From Elizabethkingia miricola (lineage in GTDB: Bacteria > Bacteroidota > Bacteroidia > Flavobacteriales > Weeksellaceae), in NCBI RefSeq assembly GCF_001675285.1, contig NZ_LSGQ01000003.1, positions 124,001-188,000 of the forward strand: a DNA stretch of 64,000 bases, given 5' to 3'. This document shows positions 19,002 to 27,184 of this stretch, piece by piece. A model generated the notes under the pieces. That model did not search any database. It saw only the letters and a list, made by a program, of their open reading frames with translations, and was not told where the DNA came from. The translations under genes and the position numbers were made by a program. How positions within the stretch are numbered: the first letter of the stretch is position 1; each line of letters starts with the position of its first letter.

Positions 19002-19985
19002 ATGAAGATTTTGTATGCGATACAAGGTACAGGGAACGGGCATGTAAGCCGTGCGAGAGAAGTGATACCGATTTTACAGCAATATGGAGATGTAGATCTT
19101 CTTATTAGTGGTACTCAGGCGGATGTAGGTTTGCCCTATTCCATAAAATACCAGCTAAATGGCTTTGGATTTGTCTTTGGAAAAAAGGGAGGAGTCGATT
19201 TTCGGGAAACATGGAACAGGTTCAATACAAAAGCTTTTATATCGGATATTAAAAACTTACCGTTGCAAGAATATGATGCAATTATCAACGATTTCGAGCC
19301 TGTCACAGCATGGGCGTGCAAAAGAAAGCGTATAAAGAGTGTTGCTCTGAGCCATCAGTCTTCTTTCTTGTCAAATAAAACACCTATGACAGAGGGCTTC
19401 CATTGGGGAAAACTGATTCTGAAAAATTATGCACCAACCACTTATCAGATAGGTTTTCATTTTGAAAAGTATGATGATTTTATCCATACGCCAGTTATAA
19501 GGAACGAGATCAGAAATCTGAATCCCGCGGACAAGGGACATTATACAATTTATCTTCCTGCCTATAACGACGATTTTATTATTAATAAGCTTCAGAAATA
19601 TAAGGATAAGGAGTGGCATATTTTTTCTAAACATTCATCTCAGGCATATGAAAAAGAGAATATAAAAGTAACCCCTGTGAATAATGAGCTGTTTAATAAA
19701 TCCTTAGAAACCTGTAAAGGACTGTTAACCGGTGGAGGATTTGAAGGCCCTGCTGAAGCCTTGTATTTGGGAAAGAAATTACTTTCTGTTCCTATGAAAA
19801 ATCAGTTTGAGCAACAGTGCAATGCTTTGGCAATGGAAAAAATGGGAGTGCCGGTTATTTGGACAACTGCGGATTGGGAAAAAAAGCTGGATGAATGGAT
19901 TTTCGATTCGGATGTAATCAAAGTTTCCTATCCGGATGAAACAAAAAGTATTGTCGGGAATATGTTTGAGCGCTATTTTAACTAA
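19002..19985 (+). CDS. MurG-like glycosyltransferase (GT28-type fold)
   Basis: 327-residue glycosyltransferase of the GT-B fold. The N-terminal glycine-rich loop GTGNGHVSRA and the C-terminal nucleotide-sugar site TGGGFEGPAEALYLGKK, then MKNQFEQQCNA, match the MJ1255-like/MurG relatives. I use the ATG at 19002 (MKILYAIQGTGNGH) because the 19 residues encoded upstream are not part of the fold and precede the conserved first strand. Acceptor and sugar are unknown; it is not MurG itself, since the MurG lipid I signature is absent. It stands alone between two terminators. Confidence 0.82.
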   Translation: MKILYAIQGTGNGHVSRAREVIPILQQYGDVDLLISGTQADVGLPYSIKYQLNGFGFVFGKKGGVDFRETWNRFNTKAFISDIKNLPLQEYDAIINDFEPVTAWACKRKRIKSVALSHQSSFLSNKTPMTEGFHWGKLILKNYAPTTYQIGFHFEKYDDFIHTPVIRNEIRNLNPADKGHYTIYLPAYNDDFIINKLQKYKDKEWHIFSKHSSQAYEKENIKVTPVNNELFNKSLETCKGLLTGGGFEGPAEALYLGKKLLSVPMKNQFEQQCNALAMEKMGVPVIWTTADWEKKLDEWIFDSDVIKVSYPDETKSIVGNMFERYFN

Positions 19986-20014
19986 AATTCTGTTTTTTTA
20001 ACGATAAATAACAT

Positions 20015-20045
20015 GAGGGTCCTTTAACAGGACTCTCTTTTTTTT
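20015..20045 (+). terminator. Rho-independent terminator
   Basis: Stem GAGGGTCC / GGACTCTC (one G-T pair), seven-base loop, then T8. It closes the glycosyltransferase gene. Confidence 0.85.
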
Positions 20046-20085
20046 ATCAAATACATACAATTCAATAATATAAAAACAGAACAAA

Positions 20086-20505
20086 ATGAAAAAAATAGTT
20101 TTCAGCCTATTGCTAATGGGCGCTACAGGATTCGCATTTGCACAACAAACTACTGAACCAATGAAGGCTGACCGCCAGGCTAAAAGACAGGAAATGATGC
20201 AAAAGCGTCAACAAAACTGGGATCAGATGAAGAAAGATCTTAATCTGACTGCCGATCAGGAAAATAAAATTAAAGCACTGCATGAAAGAAATGCTGCCGA
20301 CATGAAGCAAAAAATGGCTGAACGTAAAACGGACAGAGAAAACATGAAGCAGGAAATGAAAGCTAAGAAAGAGCAGAATGATGCTGAAATGAAAAAAATT
20401 CTTTCTCCGGAACAGTATGCTAAGTGGAATGATATAAAAGCTCAGAAAAAAGCCGAACGTCAGAACAGGATGAAAGCTTACAAAGAGAAATCAAAAAACA
20501 TGTAA
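20086..20505 (+). CDS. Secreted Met/Lys-rich Spy/CpxP-like protein (DUF4890 type)
   Basis: 139 residues with a signal peptide ending at FAFAQ (about residue 20). The mature chain is almost wholly helical, rich in Met, Lys, Gln and Glu, with two copies of the LTxxQ-type element: LTADQENKIKALHERN and LSPEQYAKWNDIK. This arrangement matches Spy/CpxP-like periplasmic proteins, where Spy is a chaperone and CpxP a stress-sensor regulator; here a chaperone or stress role is inference. The many methionines leave metal binding or methionine-oxidation sensing open. It is monocistronic, with a terminator at each end. Confidence 0.8.
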   Translation: MKKIVFSLLLMGATGFAFAQQTTEPMKADRQAKRQEMMQKRQQNWDQMKKDLNLTADQENKIKALHERNAADMKQKMAERKTDRENMKQEMKAKKEQNDAEMKKILSPEQYAKWNDIKAQKKAERQNRMKAYKEKSKNM

Positions 20506-20524
20506 GAATATCATTTAAAATAAG

Positions 20525-20550
20525 AGAGCGAGAATTTTTCGCTCTTTTTT
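20525..20550 (+). terminator. Rho-independent terminator
   Basis: Stem AGAGCGA / TCGCTCT with a seven-base loop then T6, 19 bases after the Spy-like gene. Confidence 0.8.
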
Positions 20551-20558
20551 ATTTTCCT

Positions 20559-20566
20559 TATTTTTG
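20559..20566 (+). promoter_or_regulatory. -7 element of the ferritin promoter
   Basis: TATTTTTG, an exact TAnnTTTG, 17 bases upstream of the ferritin ATG. The -33 region falls in the preceding terminator and is not obvious. Confidence 0.45.
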
Positions 20567-20583
20567 ATACAAATATCTAAACT

Positions 20584-21093
20584 ATGATCAGTACAAAAGT
20601 TGAATCTTTAATTAACGAGCAGATTGCTAAAGAACAGTATGCCGCACAATATTACCTTGCAATGTCTGCATGGTTTGAAACTCAGGATCTTGAAGGACTG
20701 GCTAATTATTTCAGAGTTCAGTCTAAAGAAGAGTTAATGCATGCTGATAAAATGTTTGATTACCTTAATGATGTAGGTGGAAAAGTAATTTTACAGACTA
20801 TTCCGGCTCCTCCAAGTGAGTTTGCTGATGCACTGAATATTTTCGAGAAGGCATTAGCTCACGAAAAGGAAGTAACCAAAAGCATTTTTAATATTGTAAA
20901 AGTTGCAACTGAGGAAAATGACTTTGCAACAACATCTTTCTTACAGTGGTTCATCAATGAGCAGGTAGAGGAGGAAGCAACAGCTTCACAATATGTTTCA
21001 AAAATTAAAATGGTAAAGGATAATCCATCGGCCCTGTATCTTTTTGATCAGGAATTGGGACAGAGAGTCTTTAACGCTGATGCAGAAGCATAA
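20584..21093 (+). CDS. ftnA: Non-heme ferritin
   Basis: Iron-storage protein that oxidises Fe(II) and stores the mineral in a 24-mer shell. The 169-residue product keeps every ferroxidase ligand at the same number as in Escherichia coli FtnA: Glu17, Glu50, His53, Glu94 and Gln127, with Glu130 nearby, so the diiron site should be active. No haem-binding Met of bacterioferritin is evident. Own promoter and strong terminator show that it is monocistronic. No Fur-like box was identified. Confidence 0.96.
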   Translation: MISTKVESLINEQIAKEQYAAQYYLAMSAWFETQDLEGLANYFRVQSKEELMHADKMFDYLNDVGGKVILQTIPAPPSEFADALNIFEKALAHEKEVTKSIFNIVKVATEENDFATTSFLQWFINEQVEEEATASQYVSKIKMVKDNPSALYLFDQELGQRVFNADAEA

Positions 21094-21125
21094 AATAAAC
21101 CGCCGAAAGGCGGTTTATTTTTTTT
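21093..21125. terminator. Strong terminator after ferritin
   Basis: Perfect 12-bp stem AAATAAACCGCC / GGCGGTTTATTT with a GAAA loop and a T-run. It begins at the last base of the stop codon of the ferritin gene. Confidence 0.9.
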
Positions 21126-21165
21126 AGTATGCCTGATTTTCTTAAATTTAAGCAAAATAAAATTT

Positions 21166-22659
21166 ATGAAGACTTACGGTGTAGATTACCTTCAGTATGA
21201 GGACATTATTAAGATTATAGATGCTCCTGAAAAAGCAGAGATGTCTGCGAAAGCAATGTTGCAGGTTAAAAAATCGCAGGATAATGTAAAGAAAATCATT
21301 GCAGACGGAAAAACTGTTTACGGAATTAATACCGGCTTTGGTCCTTTATGCGATACCAAAATTTCTGATGACGAGATTTCTCAGTTACAACATAACCTTA
21401 TTATCAGTCATAGCGTAGGTGTAGGAAAGCCTATCGACAAGAAATTGTCTAAGATAATGATGGTGGCAAAGATTCATGCTTTATCCAAAGGTTTTTCCGG
21501 AATCTCTCCACAAGTTGTGGAAAGGCTTCAGATTATGGTGGAGAAAGATATCATTCCGGTAATTCCGGAGCAAGGATCTGTAGGTGCTTCCGGAGACTTA
21601 GCACCTTTATCACATATGGTATTACCTCTTTTAGGTTTAGGAAAGGTATGGAACGGTGACCAAATTGAAGAAACTAAAACAGTTCTTGACCAGCACAATC
21701 TTGAACCATTAAAACTGGGACCAAAAGAAGGATTGGCTTTAATTAACGGAACTCAGTTTATGCTGGCACATGGTGTTGCAGGTTTAGATAAAATGAAATA
21801 TCTGCTGGATCTTGCAGATCTTGCAGCAGCGATGAGCCTGGAAGCTTATCAGGGATCGGCAAGCCCTTTCAAAAAGGAATTGCATGAGATAAGACCATTT
21901 GAAGGAAGTCAGAAAGTAGCTGAAAGAATGACTAAGCTTTTGAAAGGTTCTAAAAATCTTAAAAATCACGAAAATTGCGATCGTGTTCAGGATCCTTATT
22001 CTTTCCGTTGCGTACCACAGGTGCACGGTGCAAGCCGCAATGCATGGCTTCATTTGAAAAGTGCTATAGAAACCGAATTGAACTCTGTAACCGATAACCC
22101 AATTGTAGTTAGCGATGAAGAAGCTATTTCCGGAGGAAATTTCCACGGACAGCTAATTGCTTTACCATTAGATTATGCAACATTGGCAGCTGCCGAATTG
22201 GGGAATATTTCTGATAGAAGAAGTTATTTATTGCTGGAAGGTAAATATGGACTTCCAAAATTACTGGTTGAAAGTTCGGGTCTTAATTCCGGATTTATGA
22301 TTCCACAATATACCTCTGCAGCATTGGTTACGGAAAACAAAACATTATGTTTCCCTGCATCTGCAGACAGTGTACCAACTTCTTTGGGTCAGGAAGACCA
22401 TGTATCTATGGGAAGTATCAGTGGAAGAAAATTCAATCAGGTTTTAGGTAACCTCGAAAATATTCTGGCGATTGAATTAATGTTTGCTGCTCAGGGCTTA
22501 GAATTCAGAAGACCTTTGAAATCTTCAGCGATTATAGAAGAAGCTTACGATCTGATTCGTACTAAAGTTGCAAAACTGGAAAATGACCGTGAAATCGGTA
22601 AAGATATTCTGGCAATTGCAGATCTTATAAGAGAAAGAAAATTCAATGTGAATATATAA
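21166..22659 (+). CDS. hutH: Histidine ammonia-lyase
   Basis: Eliminates ammonia from histidine to give urocanate, the first step of histidine degradation. The 497-residue protein contains the self-cyclising Ala-Ser-Gly triad at residues 141-143 (GSVGASGDLAPL), which forms the MIO cofactor, and the VQDPYSFRCVPQVHG segment. Typical length. It stands alone between two terminators, about 15 kb from hutI-hutG and on the same strand; urocanase (hutU) is not in the window. Tyrosine or phenylalanine ammonia-lyase relatives share the fold; the hut context favours histidine. Confidence 0.94.
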   Translation: MKTYGVDYLQYEDIIKIIDAPEKAEMSAKAMLQVKKSQDNVKKIIADGKTVYGINTGFGPLCDTKISDDEISQLQHNLIISHSVGVGKPIDKKLSKIMMVAKIHALSKGFSGISPQVVERLQIMVEKDIIPVIPEQGSVGASGDLAPLSHMVLPLLGLGKVWNGDQIEETKTVLDQHNLEPLKLGPKEGLALINGTQFMLAHGVAGLDKMKYLLDLADLAAAMSLEAYQGSASPFKKELHEIRPFEGSQKVAERMTKLLKGSKNLKNHENCDRVQDPYSFRCVPQVHGASRNAWLHLKSAIETELNSVTDNPIVVSDEEAISGGNFHGQLIALPLDYATLAAAELGNISDRRSYLLLEGKYGLPKLLVESSGLNSGFMIPQYTSAALVTENKTLCFPASADSVPTSLGQEDHVSMGSISGRKFNQVLGNLENILAIELMFAAQGLEFRRPLKSSAIIEEAYDLIRTKVAKLENDREIGKDILAIADLIRERKFNVNI

Positions 22660-22670
22660 TAAGAAATAAA

Positions 22671-22698
22671 AAAGACATCCAAACGGATGTCTTTTTTA
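22671..22698. terminator. Bidirectional terminator between hutH and the acyl-CoA carboxylase gene
   Basis: Perfect 10-bp stem AAAGACATCC / GGATGTCTTT with an AAAC loop; T-tracts are available on both strands for the convergent genes. Confidence 0.9.
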
Positions 22699-22718
22699 TT
22701 TAATCACAAATTATCTGA

Positions 22719-24347
22719 TCAAACCTGAATAACACCCAGGTTGAATTTCTCTGTAATAGGGGAATGGTTTGCGGCTTCAATCCCCATGCTAATCCATTTT
22801 CTGGTATCAAGCGGATTGATAATAGCATCTGTCCATAATCTGGCAGCTGAGTAAGTAGCCTGAGTCTGCTTATTATAATTCTGAGTAATTTTGTCCAGAA
22901 GTTCCTGATGTTCTTCAGCGGAAAGTTCTTTTCCTTGTTTTTTTAATGTAGCCTCCTGAATCTGTAATAAAACTTTTGCAGCTTGTGCTCCTCCCATTAC
23001 AGCCAGTTCAGCCCAAGGCCATGCTGCTATAAGACGAGGGTCATAAGCCTTTCCGCACATCGCATAATTCCCAGCTCCGAAAGAATTACCTGTAATGATA
23101 GTAAATTTAGGAACTACAGAATTAGAAACAGCATTCACCATTTTAGCTCCATCCTTTATAATACCACCATGTTCAGATTTGGATCCTACCATAAAACCTG
23201 TAACATCCTGTAAAAACACCAACGGAATTTTTCTTTGGTTACAGTTTGCGATAAAACGAGTCGCTTTATCCGCACTGTCAGAATAGATTACACCGCCAAA
23301 CTGCATTTCGCCTTTTCCGCTTTTTACAAGTTTTCTCTGATTGGCAACAATACCTACTGACCAGCCATCAATTCTTGCTGTAGCACAAACAATGGTTTTG
23401 CCATAGTCTGGTTTGTATTCTTCATACTCACTGTTATCAACAAGTCTCTTAATAATATCATATGTATCGTATTGCTCCGCTCTGGAAGCCGGCATAATTC
23501 CAAAGATATCATCGGGATTCTCTTTTGGCTGTGCAGGTTCAATTCTGTCGAACCCTGCTTTATCATAATCACCAAGAGATTTCATGATATTTTTAATTCG
23601 GTTTAAAGCATCTTTATCATCCTTAGCTTTATAATCAGTTACACCGGATACTTCGCAATGTGTTGTGGCTCCTCCTAGTGTTTCATTATCTATATTTTCA
23701 CCAATAGCAGCTTTTACAAGATAGCTTCCTGCTAAAAATATACTTCCGGTTTTATCCACAATCATCGCTTCATCGCTCATAATTGGAAGATAAGCACCAC
23801 CAGCTACACAACTTCCCATTACTGCAGCAATTTGTACAATTCCCATGGAACTCATCTTAGCATTGTTGCGGAAAATCCGTCCAAAATGTTCTTTATCCGG
23901 AAATATTTCATCCTGCATAGGAAGATATACACCGGCAGAATCTACCAGATAAATGATTGGTAAACGGTTTTCCATTGCTATTTCCTGTGCCCGCAGGTTC
24001 TTTTTCCCGGTAATCGGAAACCAGGCTCCGGCTTTTACAGAAGCATCGTTGGCAACAACGATACATTGGCGTCCTGAAACATGCCCCATCATTACCACTA
24101 CACCGCCACTAGGACATCCTCCATGTTCGGCATACATCTCATAACCGGCAAGAGCACCAATTTCAATAGCGTTTTCAATATTATCCAGAAGATATTCAAC
24201 TCTTTCACGGGCAGTCATCTTACCTTCATCACGAAGTTTTTGCAGACGTTTCTCACCACCTCCTTTTTTTACCTGGTTCAGTACCTGATTAATTTCTGAA
24301 AGTTTTAATTTATTCTGATCTTCTCTTTTATTGAATTCTATGTCCAT
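22719..24347 (-). CDS. Acyl-CoA carboxylase, carboxyltransferase (beta) subunit
   Basis: Carries out the carboxyl transfer from carboxybiotin to an acyl-CoA. The 542-residue protein has both crotonase-like carboxyltransferase halves: N-terminal KKGGGEKRLQKLRDEGKMTARER, the AGAWFPITGKKNLRAQEIA region, then C-terminal DVTGFMVGSKSEHGGIIKDGAK (given as DVTGFMVGS and EHGGIIKDGAK) and NSFGAGNYAMCGKAYDPRL. The closest type is the methylcrotonyl-CoA carboxylase beta subunit of leucine degradation, but propionyl-CoA or another acyl-CoA is possible. The biotin-bearing alpha subunit is not in the window, so it must be encoded elsewhere. Monocistronic here. Confidence 0.9.
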   Translation of the reverse strand: MDIEFNKREDQNKLKLSEINQVLNQVKKGGGEKRLQKLRDEGKMTARERVEYLLDNIENAIEIGALAGYEMYAEHGGCPSGGVVVMMGHVSGRQCIVVANDASVKAGAWFPITGKKNLRAQEIAMENRLPIIYLVDSAGVYLPMQDEIFPDKEHFGRIFRNNAKMSSMGIVQIAAVMGSCVAGGAYLPIMSDEAMIVDKTGSIFLAGSYLVKAAIGENIDNETLGGATTHCEVSGVTDYKAKDDKDALNRIKNIMKSLGDYDKAGFDRIEPAQPKENPDDIFGIMPASRAEQYDTYDIIKRLVDNSEYEEYKPDYGKTIVCATARIDGWSVGIVANQRKLVKSGKGEMQFGGVIYSDSADKATRFIANCNQRKIPLVFLQDVTGFMVGSKSEHGGIIKDGAKMVNAVSNSVVPKFTIITGNSFGAGNYAMCGKAYDPRLIAAWPWAELAVMGGAQAAKVLLQIQEATLKKQGKELSAEEHQELLDKITQNYNKQTQATYSAARLWTDAIINPLDTRKWISMGIEAANHSPITEKFNLGVIQV

Positions 24348-24466
24348 TGGGTTTATTTTATCCTCTAAATATAAGCTTTTTCAGAGGATTTTGAAATGAT
24401 AGATTTTAGTGTTTTAAATTATTGATAAACAATATGTTATTTTAATATATTTTAACTTTTATTCTG

Positions 24467-24497
24467 TTGCATATGGATCGTGTTTTGAATAACTTTG
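24467..24497 (+). promoter_or_regulatory. Promoter of the candidate small RNA
   Basis: TTG (24467-24469), a 20-nt spacer and TAACTTTG (24490-24497). The -7 element is an exact TAnnTTTG. It points into a 170-base stretch with no coding frame that ends in a terminator. Confidence 0.65.
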
Positions 24498-24502
24498 CAT
24501 AT

Positions 24503-24631
24503 AGGAAATGAGTTACGGTAAGAGGTAATTCATGAGTTGTGTCTTAATAAAGATCAATTCCTAAGTTTATTTTTTTAATAGTTTATTATTTGAAGATCCC
24601 GAGTACTGATAAGGTACCCGGGGTTTTTTTT
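24503..24631 (+). ncRNA. Candidate structured small RNA (about 125-130 nt)
   Basis: Between acyl-CoA carboxylase and terC (a 321-base gap) the plus strand has its own promoter and then three stem-loops in a row. Hairpin 1 pairs GAGTTAC (24510-24516) with GTAATTC (24525-24531). Hairpin 2 pairs GAGTTG (24534-24539) and TCTT (24542-24545) with AAGA (24550-24553) and CAATTC (24555-24560) around an AATA loop. A U-rich linker follows, then a terminator hairpin (24598-24623) with T8. No start codon heads a plausible frame. Transcript limits are estimated from promoter spacing. It may correspond to a known Flavobacteriia RNA family such as flavo-1, but I cannot confirm that from memory. Downstream of the stop it faces terC convergently. 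Confidence 0.6.
24597..24631 (+). terminator. Terminator of the candidate small RNA
   Basis: Stem TCCCGAGTAC / GTACCCGGGG with one A-C mismatch and a seven-base loop, followed by T8. No plus-strand coding gene precedes it (the upstream gene is on the minus strand), so it must end a non-coding transcript. Confidence 0.8.
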
Positions 24632-24640
24632 ATTAAAAAA

Positions 24641-24661
24641 AGCTTCAGAAATTCTGAAGCT
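24641..24661 (-). terminator. Terminator of the terC gene
   Basis: Stem AGCTTCAG / CTGAAGCT with a five-base loop; on the minus strand it is followed by T7. It sits just after the terC stop and is back-to-back with the small RNA terminator. Confidence 0.8.
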
Positions 24662-24668
24662 TTTAGTT

Positions 24669-25496
24669 TTATAGTTTGTCTATAGTCTCGGAGTTTTTCA
24701 GAGCTACAGGTTTAGTGCCTTTTCGGAGTTTCATATTGATAAATTCTACAGCAAGTGAGAAGAAAATAGCAAAGTAAAGATAACCTTTAGGTATTACACC
24801 AACTTCCTGTTCGAATATTACAACATGGGCAAGATGGGATGATTCTGCAAGAAGCATTACACCGATAAGAATAAGGAAAGATAGTCCCAGAATCTGTATA
24901 GTTGGATGTTTGTTTACAAAATGACTAACAGGTCCTGCAAATGCCATCATAATTATAATTGAAATAATAACGGATAGAATCATAATAGATAAAGCTCCGG
25001 TTTCCCCAAACTCTTTAAAGCTTACAAGGCCAACAGCGGTAAGGATACTGTCAAAAGAGAAGACAAGATTAAGAAGAGCAATTTGTACAATAGCACTGTT
25101 TAGTCCTACTTTTTTAGTATTTTCTGTTTTCAGCTCTTCTTCTCCTTCCAATTTATGGTGGATTTCTGTTACACTCTTATAAAGTAAGAAGAGTCCGCCA
25201 AGGAAGATAATAATACTTTGTCCGGTTATTTTACCATGAAACCAACTGAGGTTAACTTCCAGTAAAACTGAATTCAGACTGAGTACCCATTTGATTCCAA
25301 ATAAAAGGGCTATTCTGAAAACCATTGCTAATCCCAAACCTATATTTCTGGCTTTAGGCTGGTCTTTAGGACTTAGTTTGGAAGATACAATAGAGATAAA
25401 TACGATATTGTCAATACCTAGAACAATCTCTAAAAATGTTAGTGTTAGTAATGCAACCCATGCATCTGTAGAAGCGAAAACGCTCAGGAAATCCAT
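24669..25496 (-). CDS. TerC family integral membrane protein
   Basis: 275-residue inner-membrane protein with about seven to eight hydrophobic helices. The TerC signature LEIVLGIDNIVFISI (acidic Glu and Asp-Asn within membrane helix 1) and the repeated NLVFSFDSILTAVG later in the chain are visible. Members are linked to tellurium resistance loci and, for Alx, to manganese export under alkaline stress; which applies here cannot be told. A cytoplasmic charged loop EGEEELKTENTKK splits the halves. Monocistronic and divergent from the EamA transporter. Confidence 0.9.
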   Translation of the reverse strand: MDFLSVFASTDAWVALLTLTFLEIVLGIDNIVFISIVSSKLSPKDQPKARNIGLGLAMVFRIALLFGIKWVLSLNSVLLEVNLSWFHGKITGQSIIIFLGGLFLLYKSVTEIHHKLEGEEELKTENTKKVGLNSAIVQIALLNLVFSFDSILTAVGLVSFKEFGETGALSIMILSVIISIIIMMAFAGPVSHFVNKHPTIQILGLSFLILIGVMLLAESSHLAHVVIFEQEVGVIPKGYLYFAIFFSLAVEFINMKLRKGTKPVALKNSETIDKL

Positions 25497-25504
25497 ATTA
25501 ATTT

Positions 25505-25538
25505 TTTGGGTAAAAATATGAATAATTCGCTAATTTTG
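25505..25538 (+). promoter_or_regulatory. Promoter of the EamA transporter gene
   Basis: TTTG (25505-25508), a 22-nt spacer and TAATTTTG (25531-25538), giving a very short leader before the ATG at 25552. Confidence 0.55.
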
Positions 25539-25551
25539 CATTTTAATAATT

Positions 25552-26445
25552 ATGATGTTCAGGTCTTCACAGTTTCGGTTGCATTTAATCGTTTTTTTAT
25601 GGGGATTTACAGCGATTTTGGGAAAGCTGATTACAGTTGATGCCCTTGAGCTTGTATTTTTCCGGATGTTATTTGCGGCTTTATTTCTTTATCTTTTCAT
25701 TAGGGTTGTGAAGAAACAATCTATGAAAGTTTCCCGTAAACTATTCTGGCAATTGATTGGTGTTGGCGGACTAATGGGGGGGCACTGGTTGTGCTTCTTT
25801 TATTCTATTAAGATATCCAACGTATCTATAGCATTGTCCTGTCTGGCTACAGTTACATTATTTGTATCTATACTGGAACCTATTGTATACCGAAGAAAAC
25901 TGGATTGGGTAGAGTTGCTGCTCGGACTTATTATTGTGTCCTGTATGCTGCTTATATTCAATGTTGAATTTGAACACAAAATAGGAATTATTTTTGGGGT
26001 GATATGTGCTTTTCTCGGAGCAACTTTTACGGTACTGAACGGAAAGCTATTTGGAAAAACATCCTCAGAAAACATCATTTTTTATGAAATCTTCGGAGGA
26101 TGGATATTGGTGAGTTTATTCTTACTTGGATCAGGTGAAATAGGATCTGTAGTAAACATAGACTGGAAGAATATTTTACTGCTTTTACTTCTGGCCAGTT
26201 TTTTCACAGCCTATCCAATGCTGGAATCGGTAAAACTCATGAAATATATTTCCCCCTTTACATTGGCACTCACCGTAAATCTGGAGCCTGTCTACGGAAT
26301 TATTTTGGCTTATTTTATCTTTGGTAAATCCGAAGAAATGAGTCCTGTATTTTACGGAGCTTCAGCAGTTATGATTTTAGCTATTATTGTAAATGCTGTT
26401 ATCAAAGCCAGAAGAAGAAAGACGGCGGAAGCTGCTATACATTAA
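25552..26445 (+). CDS. EamA/DMT superfamily transporter
   Basis: 297-residue inner-membrane protein with ten hydrophobic segments forming two EamA repeats (about 7-138 and 145-285): the first begins LHLIVFLWGFTAILGKLI and the second follows IIFGVICAFLGATFTVLNGK. This is the drug/metabolite transporter type; substrate is unknown. A second ATG three bases downstream of the first would give nearly the same protein. Its 3' end overlaps the convergent dapB-like gene by 11 bases, so no shared terminator exists between them. Confidence 0.88.
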   Translation: MMFRSSQFRLHLIVFLWGFTAILGKLITVDALELVFFRMLFAALFLYLFIRVVKKQSMKVSRKLFWQLIGVGGLMGGHWLCFFYSIKISNVSIALSCLATVTLFVSILEPIVYRRKLDWVELLLGLIIVSCMLLIFNVEFEHKIGIIFGVICAFLGATFTVLNGKLFGKTSSENIIFYEIFGGWILVSLFLLGSGEIGSVVNIDWKNILLLLLLASFFTAYPMLESVKLMKYISPFTLALTVNLEPVYGIILAYFIFGKSEEMSPVFYGASAVMILAIIVNAVIKARRRKTAEAAIH

Positions 26446-27184
26446 AGTAGGGATGCAATAAATCTTCGAATTTGTAAAATCCCGATTTTTTATCCGCAAG
26501 ATGCTCGGCTGCAAATAGAGCACCATTACCAAAAGCATCTCTGGAAATAGATTCATGAATTAACCGTACCGTTTGAAAAGGAAAACCGAATATAACTTCA
26601 TGTTTTCCTACAATGCCTCCTGCTCTTACAGTGTTTATGTTTTCGTCTTTTATATCTAAAGCATCTGCAATCCTTATAGCAGTGCCCGAAATTCCTTTTT
26701 TGTCTTTGAAGTGTTCTTCAATAATCTCGATATCAACAGAAGGTGCTATTTTTTTAAGAAATGTAGAGGCGTAAAGTAAATAGTTTATTCCGAGAGTAAT
26801 ATTGGGTGACCAAAATACTGTTGCCTTTTTCGCCAGTTTTTTCAGGAAATTTATTTCTTTAGCGGTGTAATGAGAAATTGCAGATATTATTTTTACATTC
26901 TTCTTGGCAGCAGCGTCTCCGTAAGCATATATTCCATCCGAAGAAGAAAAATCGATGATTGCATCAACAGGGTGTTCGTCTAATAACTTTTCTATACTAA
27001 GATTGTTTTCAGAGTAAATATTACCAGCGTCTGTACTTTCTATTCCGAAAAATTCAGAAGCACTTCTGTTATTTAGTCTGTTTGTTTTCCGGTAAATCCA
27101 TTGCAGGGAATGTTCTTTATTCTGAAGAATGACAGATGCAACTGCTTTCCCCGTTTTTCCGAATCCAAAAAGTCCTATTTTCAT
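26435..27184 (-). CDS. Dihydrodipicolinate reductase-like protein (divergent DapB)
   Basis: 249-residue NAD(P)-binding protein with the DapB fold: N-terminal GFGKTGKAV dinucleotide loop (7-15), IIDFSSSDG, the NITLGINYLL segment and a C-terminal EEHFKDKKGISGTA (156-169). DapB reduces tetrahydrodipicolinate precursor in lysine/diaminopimelate synthesis. The proposed catalytic His and Lys (His158, Lys162 by alignment from memory to Escherichia coli His159 and Lys163) are kept, but the usual HH...KxDAPSGTA signature has lost the second His and the Asp-Ala-Pro. It may be the functional DapB of this lineage or a paralog with another substrate. Monocistronic; convergent with the EamA gene. Confidence 0.75.
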   Translation of the reverse strand: MKIGLFGFGKTGKAVASVILQNKEHSLQWIYRKTNRLNNRSASEFFGIESTDAGNIYSENNLSIEKLLDEHPVDAIIDFSSSDGIYAYGDAAAKKNVKIISAISHYTAKEINFLKKLAKKATVFWSPNITLGINYLLYASTFLKKIAPSVDIEIIEEHFKDKKGISGTAIRIADALDIKDENINTVRAGGIVGKHEVIFGFPFQTVRLIHESISRDAFGNGALFAAEHLADKKSGFYKFEDLLHPYFNV

